A stretch of DNA of 64,000 nucleotides, taken from assembly GCF_009938205.1 (NCBI RefSeq), contig NZ_AP019654.1:496001-560000 (forward strand), in the 5' to 3' direction. Origin of the DNA: Vibrio panuliri. Lineage in GTDB: Bacteria; Pseudomonadota; Gammaproteobacteria; Enterobacterales; Vibrionaceae. The notes under the pieces are model-generated. The model saw nothing but the letters and a program-made list of their open reading frames with translations. It made no database searches and had not been told where the DNA came from. Positions within the stretch are counted from its first letter, which is position 1. Each line of letters begins with the position of its first letter. The translations under genes were made by a program, and so were the position numbers. Below, piece by piece: positions 43,763 through 54,193 of this stretch.

Positions 43763-45751
43763 TTGAGTGACATGGCAAAAAATTTAATTCTGTGGCTAGT
43801 AATCGCCGTAGTGTTGATGTCGGTTTTCCAGAGCTTCGGGCCAAGTGAAAATAGCGGCAGAGCGGTTGATTACACTACATTCGTACAGGAAGTTGGCCAA
43901 GGCCAGATTCAAGAAGCAACTTTTAAAGATGGCGAGATCTCTTTCGTTCGTCGTGGCGGCGGTGCTAAATACGTTACCTACATGCCGGTGTACGATCAGA
44001 AACTTCTTGATGACCTAATCAACCAAAATGTGAAAGTACAAGGCACTCCACCAGAAGAGCAAAGCCTTCTAGGTACTATCTTCATCTCATGGTTCCCAAT
44101 GATCTTACTGATTGGTGTATGGATTTTCTTCATGCGTCAAATGCAAGGCGGCGGCGGTAAAGGCGCAATGTCCTTCGGTAAGAGTAAAGCTCGCATGATG
44201 AGTGAAGAGCAAATCAAAACAACATTTGCTGACGTTGCAGGTTGTGATGAAGCAAAAGAAGATGTGAAAGAGCTGGTCGATTACCTACGCGATCCAAGTC
44301 GCTTCCAAAAGTTGGGTGGTAAGATCCCAACAGGTGTGTTGATGGTCGGTCCTCCAGGTACGGGTAAAACACTATTGGCAAAAGCGATTGCTGGTGAAGC
44401 TAAGGTACCATTCTTTACTATCTCAGGTTCTGACTTCGTTGAAATGTTCGTCGGTGTAGGTGCATCTCGTGTACGTGACATGTTTGAACAAGCGAAGAAA
44501 GCCGCACCTTGTATCATCTTTATCGATGAGATCGATGCGGTAGGTCGTCAACGTGGCGCGGGTGTTGGTGGTGGTCATGATGAACGTGAACAAACACTAA
44601 ACCAAATGCTAGTAGAGATGGATGGTTTCGAAGGTAACGAAGGTATTATCGTTATCGCGGCAACTAACCGTCCTGACGTACTTGACCCTGCACTACTTCG
44701 TCCTGGTCGTTTTGACCGTCAAGTTGTTGTAGGTCTACCAGACGTTCGTGGTCGTGAGCAGATCCTGAAAGTTCACATGCGTAAAGTACCGCTAGCGGGT
44801 GATGTAGAACCATCGCTAATCGCACGTGGTACTCCAGGCTTCTCGGGCGCAGACCTAGCTAACCTAGTTAACGAAGCGGCTCTATTTGCTGCGCGTGGTA
44901 ACAAACGCAACGTTTCTATGGTTGAGTTTGAACTGGCGAAAGACAAGATCATGATGGGTGCAGAGCGTCGTTCAATGGTGCTTTCAGAAGAAACCAAAGA
45001 ATCGACTGCCTACCACGAAGCGGGTCACGCTATCGTTGGTCGTCTAGTTCCTGAGCACGATCCTGTGTACAAAGTGTCTATCATTCCACGTGGTCGTGCG
45101 TTGGGTGTGACTATGTACCTACCAGAGCAAGATCGCGTAAGTATGTCTCGTCAGCATCTAGAATCGATGATCTCGAGCCTATACGGTGGTCGTCTAGCTG
45201 AAGAGCTGATTTACGGTGCCGATAAAGTTTCAACAGGTGCTTCGAACGATATCGAACGTGCCACTGATATCGCTCGTAAGATGGTGACTCAATGGGGCTT
45301 CTCTGAAAAACTGGGTCCGCTACTTTATGCAGAAGACGAAGGTGAAGTGTTCCTAGGTCGCAGCGTGACGCAAACTAAGCATGTATCAGACGATACGGCG
45401 AAGTTAATCGACGATGAAGTTCGTAAGATTATCGACCGCAACTATGACCGTGCGAAGAAGATCCTAGAAGAAAACATGGATATCATGCACGCGATGAAAG
45501 ATGCGCTAGTGAAATACGAAACCATCGACGCGGGTCAAATTGATGACTTGATGGAACGTAAAACCGACATTCGTGAGCCTGCTGGTTGGGCAGACAGTCT
45601 GAGCAACAAATCTGATGATAAGCCTCAAGCAAAACCTGAGGTGAAAGAAGAAGCTCAAGAGAAACCACAGCAGCCTGAAGAAACGGCAGAGCAACCAACT
45701 TCTCAAGAAAGCACTTCAACTGAAGCGACTGAGAAAAAAGACTCTGAGTAA
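43763..45751 (+). CDS. ftsH: ATP-dependent zinc metalloprotease FtsH
   Basis: A 662-residue membrane AAA+ protease that degrades unassembled membrane proteins and regulators such as LpxC and sigma-32. Two helices (about 8-25 and 104-124) flank a periplasmic domain. Walker A is GPPGTGKT (196-203), Walker B IIFIDEID, the second region of homology follows, and the zinc site is HEAGH. The tail is a long Gln/Glu/Lys-rich segment ending KKDSE. The start may be TTG at 43763 (MSDMAKN, GAGG upstream) or the ATG three codons later. A terminator follows at 45768. Confidence 0.96.
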   Translation: MSDMAKNLILWLVIAVVLMSVFQSFGPSENSGRAVDYTTFVQEVGQGQIQEATFKDGEISFVRRGGGAKYVTYMPVYDQKLLDDLINQNVKVQGTPPEEQSLLGTIFISWFPMILLIGVWIFFMRQMQGGGGKGAMSFGKSKARMMSEEQIKTTFADVAGCDEAKEDVKELVDYLRDPSRFQKLGGKIPTGVLMVGPPGTGKTLLAKAIAGEAKVPFFTISGSDFVEMFVGVGASRVRDMFEQAKKAAPCIIFIDEIDAVGRQRGAGVGGGHDEREQTLNQMLVEMDGFEGNEGIIVIAATNRPDVLDPALLRPGRFDRQVVVGLPDVRGREQILKVHMRKVPLAGDVEPSLIARGTPGFSGADLANLVNEAALFAARGNKRNVSMVEFELAKDKIMMGAERRSMVLSEETKESTAYHEAGHAIVGRLVPEHDPVYKVSIIPRGRALGVTMYLPEQDRVSMSRQHLESMISSLYGGRLAEELIYGADKVSTGASNDIERATDIARKMVTQWGFSEKLGPLLYAEDEGEVFLGRSVTQTKHVSDDTAKLIDDEVRKIIDRNYDRAKKILEENMDIMHAMKDALVKYETIDAGQIDDLMERKTDIREPAGWADSLSNKSDDKPQAKPEVKEEAQEKPQQPEETAEQPTSQESTSTEATEKKDSE

Positions 45752-45767
45752 CCCGTTACTTAGTATT

Positions 45768-45793
45768 AAACCCCGAGGAAACTCGGGGTTTTT
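45768..45793 (+). terminator. Terminator after ftsH
   Basis: AAACCCCGAG-GAAA-CTCGGGGTTT and TTG, 16 bp after the ftsH stop and only 21 bp before the folP ATG. Confidence 0.85.
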
Positions 45794-45814
45794 GTATTTA
45801 TACCCAAGTCTACG

Positions 45815-46645
45815 ATGAAAATTACAGCCAATAACAAAACACTCGACCTTTCCACACCGCAAGTGATGGCAATACTCAATGTTACGCCAGATTCATTTTC
45901 CGACGGTGGCAAATTTAACACCATTGAGAACGCCCTACAGCAAGCCGAAAAAATGATTGCGGCTGGCGTGTCGATTATCGATATCGGTGGTGAGTCAACT
46001 CGTCCCGGAGCACCGGATGTCAGTTTAGAAGAAGAGCTGGCACGTGTGATTCCTGTAATTAAAGCGATTAGAGAAAAACATGATGTGTGGATCTCAATCG
46101 ATACCAGTAAAGCGGAAGTTATGCGCCAAGCAATACTGGCAGGTGCTGACTTGATCAATGATGTTCGCGCACTCCAAGAGCCAGGTGCTATCGAAGTGGC
46201 AGCGCAATCCGGTTTACCGATTTGCCTAATGCATATGCAAGGACAACCTCGTACTATGCAAGCGAATCCTCACTACGATGATTTAATGGCTGATGTCTGC
46301 GATTTTTTGCACGCCAGAATTGCTGAGTGTGAAAAGGCGGGTATCAAACGTGATAATTTGATCCTTGATCCGGGTTTTGGCTTTGGCAAAACACTAGAAC
46401 ACAATTACCATATGCTGGCTAACTTAGAAGCGTTCCATCAGTTTGGCTTGCCTGTGTTAGCGGGTATGTCGCGTAAGTCTATGTTATTTAGGCTTTTGGA
46501 TAAGGCTCCAGCAGAGTGTATGGCAGCGAGTGTTAGTTGCGCGACTATCGCTGCGATGAAGGGCGCTCAAATTATACGCGTACACGATTTTGAACAAACG
46601 CTTGATGCGATTAAAGTGGTGTGTGCCACTTTAGACAATCAATAA
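45815..46645 (+). CDS. folP: Dihydropteroate synthase FolP
   Basis: A 276-residue TIM-barrel enzyme that joins p-aminobenzoate to the pterin pyrophosphate in folate synthesis, and is the sulfonamide target. Signatures are [15 protein letters not shown] near residue 19, [22 protein letters not shown] and the C-terminal RVHD. The ATG at 45815 matches the E. coli N-terminus, but I see no good ribosome site. It stands directly behind a strong terminator and so depends on read-through or on a promoter inside ftsH. It is followed by glmM after 20 bp, as in E. coli. Confidence 0.94.
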   Translation: MKITANNKTLDLSTPQVMAILNVTPDSFSDGGKFNTIENALQQAEKMIAAGVSIIDIGGESTRPGAPDVSLEEELARVIPVIKAIREKHDVWISIDTSKAEVMRQAILAGADLINDVRALQEPGAIEVAAQSGLPICLMHMQGQPRTMQANPHYDDLMADVCDFLHARIAECEKAGIKRDNLILDPGFGFGKTLEHNYHMLANLEAFHQFGLPVLAGMSRKSMLFRLLDKAPAECMAASVSCATIAAMKGAQIIRVHDFEQTLDAIKVVCATLDNQ

Positions 46646-46665
46646 TTAAAAACAAAGGAATCCCC

Positions 46666-48006
46666 ATGTCTGACAAAAGACGTTATTTTGGTACCGACGG
46701 AGTTCGTGGCAAAGTTGGACAGTACCCTATCACTCCTGATTTTGTTCTAAAACTTGGCTGGGCTGCTGGTCGCGTGCTGGCAAAGCAAGGCACCAAACAA
46801 GTCATCATTGGCAAAGATACCCGAATCTCAGGTTATATGCTTGAATCAGCACTTGAAGCTGGTTTAGCGGCGGCGGGTTTAAAAGCAACATTCACTGGCC
46901 CAATGCCAACCCCAGCGGTTGCTTATCTTACCCAAACTTTCCGCGCAGAAGCGGGGATTGTTATTTCGGCTTCTCACAACCCTTATTACGATAACGGCAT
47001 TAAATTCTTCTCTTCAGAAGGCACCAAATTACCGGATGAAGTTGAACTGGCAATTGAAGCTGAACTGGACAAAGACATCGAGTGCGTTGAATCTGCGATG
47101 TTAGGTAAAGCGAGCCGTTTAACTGATGCGGCGGGTCGTTATATCGAGTTCTGTAAAGGCACATTCCCATCTGAGCTACATTTAACCGGTTTAAAAATCG
47201 TGGTCGATTGTGCTCATGGTGCCACTTATCACATCGCACCAAATGTGTTTAAAGAGCTTGGCGCTGAAGTGATTGCGATGGGTGTTGAGCCAAATGGTAC
47301 TAACATCAACGATGAAGTCGGTGCTACGGATGTGCGAGCACTGCAAGCGCGTGTTGTGGCTGAAGGTGCCGATCTTGGTTTGGCCTTTGATGGTGATGGT
47401 GACCGTATCATCATGGTCGATCATCTTGGTAATAAAGTTGATGGTGACCAAATTGCCTACATCATTGCCCGTGATGCGATGCGTCGTGGCGAACTCAAGG
47501 GCGGGGTAGTGGGTACCCTAATGACTAACCTTGGGATGGAAAATGGCCTTAAGCAACTGGGTATTCCGTTTATCCGTGCAGCCGTGGGTGACCGCTATGT
47601 GATGGAGAAATTGCTTGAGAAAGGCTGGAAGATTGGCGCTGAAAACTCAGGCCACGTGATCCTATTGGATAAAGTGACCACCGGTGATGCAATTGTTGCT
47701 GCACTGCAAGTACTGGCATCGGTTGTCGGTAGCAACCTGTCACTGCATGAGCTATCTCAAGGTATGACGCTTTACCCTCAAGTTCTCGAAAATGTACGCT
47801 TTAGTGGAGACTCAAACCCACTTGAAGCGCAGGCTGTGAAAGATTCAGTTGCGCAAGTTGAAGCGACACTTGGTGAAAAGGGACGCGTGCTACTGCGCAA
47901 GTCGGGCACTGAACCTTTGATCCGCGTGATGGTAGAAGGTGAAGATGCGCAGCTTGTACAGAGTTCAGCACTGAAAATTGCCGACGCTGTAAAAGCGAGC
48001 TTCTAA
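46666..48006 (+). CDS. glmM: Phosphoglucosamine mutase GlmM
   Basis: A 446-residue alpha-D-phosphohexomutase that makes glucosamine-1-phosphate for UDP-GlcNAc, peptidoglycan and LPS. The active serine is Ser103 in [15 protein letters not shown], the metal loop is DGDGDR, and the C-terminal phosphate loop is [13 protein letters not shown] start at the ATG 46666 ([15 protein letters not shown]), with AAGGA upstream. It belongs to the ftsH-folP-glmM order conserved in E. coli and ends at the hairpin 48025-48057. Confidence 0.96.
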   Translation: MSDKRRYFGTDGVRGKVGQYPITPDFVLKLGWAAGRVLAKQGTKQVIIGKDTRISGYMLESALEAGLAAAGLKATFTGPMPTPAVAYLTQTFRAEAGIVISASHNPYYDNGIKFFSSEGTKLPDEVELAIEAELDKDIECVESAMLGKASRLTDAAGRYIEFCKGTFPSELHLTGLKIVVDCAHGATYHIAPNVFKELGAEVIAMGVEPNGTNINDEVGATDVRALQARVVAEGADLGLAFDGDGDRIIMVDHLGNKVDGDQIAYIIARDAMRRGELKGGVVGTLMTNLGMENGLKQLGIPFIRAAVGDRYVMEKLLEKGWKIGAENSGHVILLDKVTTGDAIVAALQVLASVVGSNLSLHELSQGMTLYPQVLENVRFSGDSNPLEAQAVKDSVAQVEATLGEKGRVLLRKSGTEPLIRVMVEGEDAQLVQSSALKIADAVKASF

Positions 48007-48024
48007 CCCACAAAGCAGAAATAG

Positions 48025-48057
48025 AGAGAGAAGCAGAGCCTTCTCTCTTTGTTTTTT
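48025..48057 (+). terminator. Terminator of glmM
   Basis: AGAGAGAAG-N6-CTTCTCTCT stem followed by TTGTTTTTT, 18 bp after the stop. Confidence 0.85.
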
Positions 48058-48129
48058 AGGGGAATAGTGTGAGATTGCCCCTTTTTTGACCGTTTGAATC
48101 TCAAGTTGTGCTTTTTTGTCAATTTTCTC

Positions 48130-48158
48130 TTGTCAGTACTCATAGGTTTCGCTAGTAT
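48130..48158 (+). promoter_or_regulatory. Sigma-70 promoter of secG
   Basis: TTGTCA (48130-48135), 17-bp spacer, TAGTAT (48153-48158), then a GC-rich discriminator (TGCTCCGCC), as at stringently controlled promoters. Confidence 0.65.
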
Positions 48159-48250
48159 TGCTCCGCCTTCATTAAGGAGGTCGCTAGCCTTGTTTTGGAA
48201 GATTGACCAAAGCGGCGCTGGCCTAACAATTTGGAACATAGGTGGACAAC

Positions 48251-48589
48251 ATGTTTTCAGTTCTACTTGTGATTTACCTGTTGGCAGCGGTTGGTGTAAT
48301 CGGCCTCGTGTTGATTCAACAAGGTAAAGGCGCAGATATGGGAGCCTCGTTCGGTGCAGGCGCATCAAACACAGTGTTTGGCGCAAGCGGCTCAGGTAAC
48401 TTCCTAACCCGAATGACTGCAATTTTTGCAACAGTATTTTTTGTCATCAGCCTAGTGCTTGGTAACATGTCAACTCATAAAACTGAATCTCAGTGGGTTG
48501 ACCCGACACAAGGTCAAGTTATCGAACAAACAGCTGATGATGTAGCGAGTGATGTTCCAGCTCCAGTGAGCGAAGAAATCCCGCAATAA
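48251..48589 (+). CDS. secG: Protein-export membrane protein SecG
   Basis: A 112-residue subunit of the SecYEG translocon. There are two helices (about 2-20 and 53-74) around the conserved GADMGASFGAGASNTVFGASGS cytoplasmic loop region, with an acidic tail. I use the ATG at 48251, with AGGTGG upstream; the GTG three codons earlier lies inside that ribosome site. The leader of about 85 nt contains an orphan AAGGAGG at 48174-48180. tRNA-Leu follows 11 bp after the stop, as in E. coli secG-leuU, so they are probably co-transcribed. Confidence 0.93.
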   Translation: MFSVLLVIYLLAAVGVIGLVLIQQGKGADMGASFGAGASNTVFGASGSGNFLTRMTAIFATVFFVISLVLGNMSTHKTESQWVDPTQGQVIEQTADDVASDVPAPVSEEIPQ

Positions 48590-48600
48590 GCGATTACGCT

Positions 48601-48684
48601 GCCGAGATGGTGAAATTGGTAGACACGCTAGCATGAGGTGCTAGTGCCTTAGGTGTGAGGGTTCGAGTCCCTCTCTCGGCACCA
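48601..48684 (+). tRNA. leuU: tRNA-Leu (anticodon GAG)
   Basis: Class II tRNA of 84 nt with encoded CCA. Acceptor stem GCCGAGA pairs with TCTCGGC, the D-loop holds TTGGTAGA, the anticodon loop is CATGAGGT with GAG, there is a short variable arm, and the T-loop is GTTCGAGTC. It is close to E. coli leuU, which is also next to secG. Confidence 0.95.
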
Positions 48685-48696
48685 TTGATTACAAAC

Positions 48697-48724
48697 TTGT
48701 AAAACCTTGAGTTGAGCGTATAAT
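48697..48724 (+). promoter_or_regulatory. Promoter of tRNA-fMet
   Basis: TTGTAA (48697-48702), 16-bp spacer, perfect TATAAT (48719-48724), then the discriminator GCTCACC. Start near 48731, nine bases before the tRNA. Confidence 0.7.
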
Positions 48725-48739
48725 GCTCACCAAGTCGGA

Positions 48740-48816
<77 letters not shown>

Positions 48817-48906
48817 ATCCTCTGGATTAGGCAAGTTTGCGCAGAACGCTTTGCTTTCGTTTTGCGAGTTAAACAGCTAATGTTTAACACATCAGGGTCC
48901 AGCAAT

Positions 48907-48935
48907 AAAAAACCCCGACTTAATCGGGGTTTTTT
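48907..48935 (+). terminator. Terminator after tRNA-fMet
   Basis: AAAAAACCCCGA-N5-TCGGGGTTTTTT stem with a T run, 90 bp after the tRNA. Confidence 0.9.
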
Positions 48936-48940
48936 ATTAT

Positions 48941-49007
48941 CTAAATTTTTGTAATAGAAAATTTAGGTCTTGCTTGGAATTTAAATTGGGCTCTATGCCC
49001 TTTTTTT
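48941..49007 (+). promoter_or_regulatory. Leader of the rimP-nusA-infB operon with two more hairpins
   Basis: A perfect CTAAATTTT-N8-AAAATTTAG repeat (48941-48966) is followed by GGGC-TCTAT-GCCC and TTTTTTT (48988-49007), a second intrinsic terminator 18 bp before rimP. Tandem terminators before this operon are known in E. coli, where NusA controls read-through. Confidence 0.6.
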
Positions 49008-49025
49008 GTTTCTGGAGTGGTTCAA

Positions 49026-49481
49026 ATGACTGGTTTAGAAAGACAACTAACTGAAATGCTTGAAGCGCCTGTAGAGGCGATTGGCTACGAGTTGGTTGGA
49101 TTAGAATTTATTCGTGCAGGTGAGCACTCAACACTGCGTATCTACATTGATCACGAAAATGGTATTAATGTTGACGCTTGTGCAGAAGTGAGCCATCAAG
49201 TAAGCGCTGTTCTCGATGTAGAAGATCCTATTTCAGTGGCTTATAACCTTGAGGTCTCCTCACCGGGTCTAGAAAGACCACTATTTAAAGCTGCCCACTA
49301 TGAGCAATTTATTGGTCATGAAGTGAGCATCGTTTTGAAGATGGCTGTTGGTAACCGTCGTAAGTGGAAAGGTATTATTCACTCGATTGATGGTGAAACC
49401 ATCTCTGTTACTGTTGAAGGTAACGAAGAGCAGTTTGCGTTAAGCAACATTTCCAAAGCTAACCTGATCCCTAAATTTTAG
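49026..49481 (+). CDS. rimP: Ribosome maturation factor RimP
   Basis: A 151-residue protein needed for 30S subunit assembly, formed of an N-terminal alpha/beta domain ([23 protein letters not shown]) and a C-terminal Sm-like SH3 barrel (from about 85). I use the ATG at 49026 ([12 protein letters not shown]), preceded by GGAGTGG; the GTG at 49017 lies inside that ribosome site. It is the first gene of the rimP-nusA-infB-rbfA-truB operon, 33 bp before nusA. Confidence 0.94.
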   Translation: MTGLERQLTEMLEAPVEAIGYELVGLEFIRAGEHSTLRIYIDHENGINVDACAEVSHQVSAVLDVEDPISVAYNLEVSSPGLERPLFKAAHYEQFIGHEVSIVLKMAVGNRRKWKGIIHSIDGETISVTVEGNEEQFALSNISKANLIPKF

Positions 49482-49514
49482 GTCCCTAAAAATTAAAGCT
49501 TAGAGGCTAAATAA

Positions 49515-51002
49515 ATGAGTAAAGAAATTTTAGCGGTAGCAGAGGCAGTATCGAACGAGAAAGGTGTACCTCGTGAACGTATTTTCGAAGCACTAGAAAT
49601 CGCTCTAGCTACTTCTACTAAGAAAAAACGTGAAATCGAGATCGACGTTCGCGTTGCTATTGACCGTAAAACAGGCGAATTTGAAACTTTCCGCCGTTGG
49701 TTAGTGGTTGAAGAAGTTGAGTTCCCAACAAAAGAGATCTCTCTAGAAGCGGCTCGTTTTGATGATGAAACTGTTGAACTGGGCGACTACGTTGAAGACG
49801 AAATCGAATCAGTAACATTCGACCGCATCACGACACAAACTGCTAAGCAAGTTATCGTACAAAAAGTACGTGAAGCTGAGCGTGCACAAATCGTTGAACA
49901 GTTCATCGACAATGAAGGTGAGCTAGTGACAGGCGTTGTTAAGAAAGTTAACCGCGAAACAATCGTGCTTGACCTAGGTAACAACGCTGAAGCGGTCATT
50001 CTACGTGATGACCAACTTCCACGTGAAAACTTCCGCCCAGGCGACCGTGTACGTGGTCTACTTTACAAAGTTGCCCCAGAAGCGCGCGGCTTCCAGCTAT
50101 TCGTAACACGTTCTAAGCCTGAGATGCTACAAGAACTATTCCGTGTAGAAGTGCCTGAAATTGCTGAAGAGATCATTGAGCTGAAAGGCGCTGCTCGCGA
50201 TCCAGGTTCTCGTGCTAAAATCGCAGTGAAAACCAACGACAAACGTATCGACCCAGTGGGTGCATGTGTTGGTATGCGTGGTGCACGTGTACAAGCAGTA
50301 TCTGGCGAGCTTGGCGGTGAGCGTATCGATATCGTGCTTTGGGATGATAACCCAGCACAGTTCGTTATCAACGCAATGGCACCAGCAGATGTTGCTTCTA
50401 TCATCGTTGATGAAGATGCACACGCAATGGACATCGCTGTTGAAGCTGATAACCTAGCACAAGCGATTGGTCGTAACGGTCAAAACGTACGTCTAGCGTC
50501 TCAACTAACTGGTTGGGAACTGAATGTGATGACAGTAGCGGATCTTCAGAAGAAACACGCTGAAGAGTCTCAAGCGTCTATCGAAAACTTCATGAAGTAC
50601 CTAGATATCGAAGAAGACTTTGCTCAACTATTGGTTGAAGAAGGTTTCTCAACTCTAGAAGAGATTGCTTACGTACCAGTAAACGAGCTTCTAGAAATCG
50701 ACGGTCTTAACGAAGAATTAATCGAAGAGCTGCGTAGCCGTGCAAAAGAAGCACTAACTACACTTGCTCTTGCTCAAGAAGAGTCTTTCGAAGGTCTGGA
50801 GCCGGCTGAAGATCTACTTGGCCTTGAAGGTCTAGAACGTGAAATGGCATTCAAACTGGCTGCTAAAGGTGTTGCAACACTTGAAGACCTAGCTGACCAG
50901 GGTATCGATGATCTAGAAGGAATCGAAGGACTAACAGAAGAGCGTGCTGGTGAACTAATTATGGCTGCACGTAACATTTGTTGGTTCGGAGACGAAGAAT
51001 AA
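49515..51002 (+). CDS. nusA: Transcription termination/antitermination factor NusA
   Basis: A 495-residue NusA in the long gammaproteobacterial form: N-terminal RNA polymerase-binding domain (1-130), S1 (about 135-200), KH1 and KH2 ([24 protein letters not shown] and [18 protein letters not shown]), then two acidic repeats (about 365-425 and 435-495). The acidic repeats bind the alpha subunit CTD and lambda N in E. coli. The gene sits between rimP and infB, with 22 bp to infB. As in E. coli it probably controls its own operon through the leader terminators. Confidence 0.96.
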   Translation: MSKEILAVAEAVSNEKGVPRERIFEALEIALATSTKKKREIEIDVRVAIDRKTGEFETFRRWLVVEEVEFPTKEISLEAARFDDETVELGDYVEDEIESVTFDRITTQTAKQVIVQKVREAERAQIVEQFIDNEGELVTGVVKKVNRETIVLDLGNNAEAVILRDDQLPRENFRPGDRVRGLLYKVAPEARGFQLFVTRSKPEMLQELFRVEVPEIAEEIIELKGAARDPGSRAKIAVKTNDKRIDPVGACVGMRGARVQAVSGELGGERIDIVLWDDNPAQFVINAMAPADVASIIVDEDAHAMDIAVEADNLAQAIGRNGQNVRLASQLTGWELNVMTVADLQKKHAEESQASIENFMKYLDIEEDFAQLLVEEGFSTLEEIAYVPVNELLEIDGLNEELIEELRSRAKEALTTLALAQEESFEGLEPAEDLLGLEGLEREMAFKLAAKGVATLEDLADQGIDDLEGIEGLTEERAGELIMAARNICWFGDEE

Positions 51003-51024
51003 TATTCAGCAAGGAGGAAGCGGA

Positions 51025-53700
51025 ATGACACAACTTACAGTAAAAACTCTGAGTGAAGAGATTGGCACGCCAGTTGACCGCTTAATAGAACAACTTGCTG
51101 ACGCTGGTATTAACAAATCTAGCGGTGATGCGATTTCAGAAGGCGAGAAGCAACAGCTTCTCAGCCATCTTAAAAAAGAACACGGCGATACGTCGGGTGA
51201 TTCAGCGCCTACACGCCTTACATTACAACGTAAGACTCGTAGCACTCTGAGTGTCAACGCTGGTGGCGGCAAGAGTAAAGATGTTCAAGTTGAAGTGCGT
51301 AAGAAACGTACTTACGTGAAACGCAGTTCAATTGAAGATCAAGCTAAACGCGAAGCTGAAGAAGCAGCTATGCGTGAGGCAGAAGAAGCGGCTAAACGTG
51401 AAGCTGAAGAAGCAGCTAAACGTGAAGCTGAAGCAAAAGCACAACGCGAAGCTGAAGAAAAAGCTAAGCGTGAAGCGGAAGCACAACGTAAAGCAGAAGC
51501 AGAGAAAGCGAATGCTGAACGCAGTGCTGAAGAAAAAATTAAGCAAGAAGCAGCGCGAAAAGAGGCCGACGAGCTTAAGCGTCGTCAGGAAGAAGAAGCC
51601 AAGCGTAAGGCTGAAGAGGATAGTCAGCGCAAGCTTGAAGAAGCTCGCGAGATGGCTGAAAAGAACCAAGAGCGTTGGTCTGCTGCAGAAGAGAAAAAGG
51701 GTGATATGGAAAATACAGATTACCATGTAACGACTTCACGTTACGCACGTGAAGCCGAAGATGAAGCAGATCGTAAAGTAGAAGGCGCTAGCCGTCGTCG
51801 TAAGCAGAAGAAAATGTCTGCTAAGACTGATGAGCAAGAGCGTGGCGGTCGTAACCCTCGTGGTGGTAAAGGCGGTCGTCAAAAAGGTAAGTTGGCGAAA
51901 CCAAGTTCAATGCAACAGGCTTTCGATAAGACTGCCGCAGTAGCGAAAGCTGACGTTGTGATCGGTGAAACGATCGTTCTGTCTGAACTTGCGAACAAGA
52001 TGTCTGTTAAAGCAACAGAAGTTATCAAAGTGATGATGAAGATGGGCGCAATGGCGACCATCAACCAAGTGATCGACCAAGAAACTGCACAACTTGTTGC
52101 AGAAGAGATGGGTCACAAGGTAGTTCTTCGCAAAGAAAACGAACTTGAAGAAGCTGTACTAAGCGATCGTGATAACAACGCTGAAGCTGTGCCACGTGCA
52201 CCTGTTGTTACTATCATGGGTCACGTTGACCACGGTAAAACGTCAACACTTGACTACATCCGTCGTACCCACGTTGCTTCTGGCGAAGCTGGTGGTATCA
52301 CACAGCACATCGGTGCATACCACGTTGAAACTGAAAACGGTATGATCACTTTCCTTGATACTCCTGGACACGCGGCGTTTACTGCAATGCGTGCTCGTGG
52401 TGCTCAAGCGACAGATATCGTTGTACTAGTTGTGGCTGCGGACGATGGCGTAATGCCACAAACAGTGGAAGCGATCCAGCACGCGAAAGCGGCAGGCGTT
52501 CCTCTGATTGTTGCTGTAAACAAGATCGATAAAGAAGACGCGAACCCAGATAACGTTAAGAACGAGCTAGCTCAATACGACGTTATTCCTGAGGAGTGGG
52601 GCGGTGAGAACATGTTTGTTCACATCTCTGCGAAACAGGGTACAAACATCGAAGGTCTTCTAGAAGCAATCCTTCTACAATCAGAAGTTCTAGAACTTAC
52701 AGCTGTTGCTGAAGGTATGGCATCTGGTGTGGTTGTTGAATCTCGTCTAGACAAAGGTCGTGGTCCTGTTGCTACTGTACTTGTTCAATCAGGTACTCTG
52801 CATAAAGGCGACATCGTACTATGTGGTCAAGAATACGGCCGTGTACGTGCAATGCGCGATGAGCTAGGTAAAGAGATCACTGAAGCTGGTCCTTCAATCC
52901 CTGTAGAGATTCTAGGTCTTTCAGGTGTACCTTCATCAGGTGACGAAGCGACAGTGGTTCGTGATGAGCGTAAAGCGCGTGAAGTTGCAAACTACCGTGC
53001 TGGTAAGTTCCGTGAAGTGAAACTTGCTCGTCAGCAGAAATCTAAACTAGAGAACATGTTCGCGAACATGGCTGCTGGTGAAGTTGCTGAACTGAACGTA
53101 GTACTAAAAGCTGACGTACAAGGTTCTGTAGAAGCAATCGCTGACTCACTACTGAAACTATCAACTGACGAAGTTAAAGTTAACATCGTAGGTTCTGGTG
53201 TAGGTGGTATCACTGAAACTGACGCAGTTCTAGCAGAAGCTTCAAACGCAATCATCCTTGGCTTTAACGTACGTGCTGACGCTTCTGCTCGCCGTGCTAT
53301 TGAAGCAGCAAGTGTTGATCTACGTTACTACTCAATCATCTACCAGCTAATCGACGAAGTTAAACAAGCGATGGGTGGTATGCTTGCTCCAGAATTCAAG
53401 CAAGAGATCATTGGTCTTGCTGAAGTTCGTGACGTATTTAAGTCACCAAAACTGGGCGCAATCGCAGGTTGTATGGTAACCGAAGGTTTGATCAAGCGTA
53501 ACGCGCCAATCCGTGTACTACGTGATAACGTAGTAATCTACGAAGGTGAGCTTGAGTCACTACGTCGCTTTAAAGACGACGTTGCTGAAGTTAAGAATGG
53601 CTACGAGTGTGGTATCGGCGTTAAGAACTACAATGACGTTCGCGCAGGTGACCAAATCGAAGTATTCGAAACAGTGGAAATCAAACGTACACTGGATTAA
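51025..53700 (+). CDS. infB: Translation initiation factor IF-2
   Basis: An 891-residue GTPase that brings fMet-tRNA to the 30S subunit. There is an N-terminal IF2_N domain (about 1-50), a very long charged linker with 8-residue repeats of the type KREAEEAA (about 108-155), a second IF2_N region (about 315-365), then the G domain with GHVDHGKTS (near 400), DTPGH and NKID, and domains II-IV. GGAGG stands just before the ATG. Frames on the other strand and in another plus frame across the linker are side effects of its repetitive codons. Confidence 0.97.
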   Translation: MTQLTVKTLSEEIGTPVDRLIEQLADAGINKSSGDAISEGEKQQLLSHLKKEHGDTSGDSAPTRLTLQRKTRSTLSVNAGGGKSKDVQVEVRKKRTYVKRSSIEDQAKREAEEAAMREAEEAAKREAEEAAKREAEAKAQREAEEKAKREAEAQRKAEAEKANAERSAEEKIKQEAARKEADELKRRQEEEAKRKAEEDSQRKLEEAREMAEKNQERWSAAEEKKGDMENTDYHVTTSRYAREAEDEADRKVEGASRRRKQKKMSAKTDEQERGGRNPRGGKGGRQKGKLAKPSSMQQAFDKTAAVAKADVVIGETIVLSELANKMSVKATEVIKVMMKMGAMATINQVIDQETAQLVAEEMGHKVVLRKENELEEAVLSDRDNNAEAVPRAPVVTIMGHVDHGKTSTLDYIRRTHVASGEAGGITQHIGAYHVETENGMITFLDTPGHAAFTAMRARGAQATDIVVLVVAADDGVMPQTVEAIQHAKAAGVPLIVAVNKIDKEDANPDNVKNELAQYDVIPEEWGGENMFVHISAKQGTNIEGLLEAILLQSEVLELTAVAEGMASGVVVESRLDKGRGPVATVLVQSGTLHKGDIVLCGQEYGRVRAMRDELGKEITEAGPSIPVEILGLSGVPSSGDEATVVRDERKAREVANYRAGKFREVKLARQQKSKLENMFANMAAGEVAELNVVLKADVQGSVEAIADSLLKLSTDEVKVNIVGSGVGGITETDAVLAEASNAIILGFNVRADASARRAIEAASVDLRYYSIIYQLIDEVKQAMGGMLAPEFKQEIIGLAEVRDVFKSPKLGAIAGCMVTEGLIKRNAPIRVLRDNVVIYEGELESLRRFKDDVAEVKNGYECGIGVKNYNDVRAGDQIEVFETVEIKRTLD
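51346..51483 (+). repeat. Tandem 24-bp repeats in the infB linker
   Basis: Five 24-bp units and one partial unit, each encoding a variant of (K/M/Q)REAE-(E/A)-(A/K)-A. They form a charged helical linker in IF-2. Copy number of such repeats can vary between strains. Confidence 0.85.
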
Positions 53701-53745
53701 TTGACTAAAATTGCTTTAATGCAATGACTGGTTGTTGAATACGCC

Positions 53746-53774
53746 ATGGGGGGCTGGGTTAACCATCCCCCCAT
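53746..53774 (+). repeat. Very stable hairpin between infB and rbfA
   Basis: ATGGGGGG / CCCCCCAT with an inner TGG-GTTAA-CCA stem and a single C-T mismatch. No clean T run follows (TCTTTCT). It ends 23 bp before the rbfA ATG. Confidence 0.6.
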
Positions 53775-53797
53775 TCTTTCTATATAAGAGAAGAATT

Positions 53798-54193
53798 ATG
53801 TCAAAAGAATTTAGCCGCACGCAGCGCGTAGCACAGCAGCTGCAAAAAGAACTTGCGATGATCCTGCAGCGCGAAGTTCGTGATTCACGTTTGGGTATGG
53901 TTACCATCTCAGACGTAGAAGTCTCTCGTGACCTTGCTTACGCGAAAGTATTTGTGACTTTCCTATGCGTGGGTGAGCAAACACCGGAATCATGCCTTGC
54001 TGCTCTGCGCGAGCATGAAGTTCACATCCGCATGATGCTAGGTAAGCGTATTCGTTTACGTCTAACACCTGAAATTCGTTTCCACTACGACAACACTTTA
54101 GTGGAAGGTATGCGTATGTCGAATCTTGTGACTGAAGTTGTCACTAACGACAAGCAGAAGCAAAAAGATGCGGGTCGTGAGGACGAAGAGTAA
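53798..54193 (+). CDS. rbfA: 30S ribosome-binding factor RbfA
   Basis: A 131-residue KH-like cold-shock factor for 16S rRNA 5'-end maturation. Core features are [25 protein letters not shown], the [17 protein letters not shown] strand region and PEIRFHYD. I use the ATG at 53798, the family N-terminus (MSKEFSRT), with AAGAGAAG upstream; the open frame back to 53732 runs through the hairpin. The stop TAA shares a base with the truB ATG, so the two are coupled. Confidence 0.95.
   Translation: MSKEFSRTQRVAQQLQKELAMILQREVRDSRLGMVTISDVEVSRDLAYAKVFVTFLCVGEQTPESCLAALREHEVHIRMMLGKRIRLRLTPEIRFHYDNTLVEGMRMSNLVTEVVTNDKQKQKDAGREDEE

Noticed and set aside
51328..51730. Long open frames on both strands over the infB linker
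   Set aside because: They follow from the repetitive Glu/Ala/Lys/Arg codons of the IF-2 linker; no start signals or family match.
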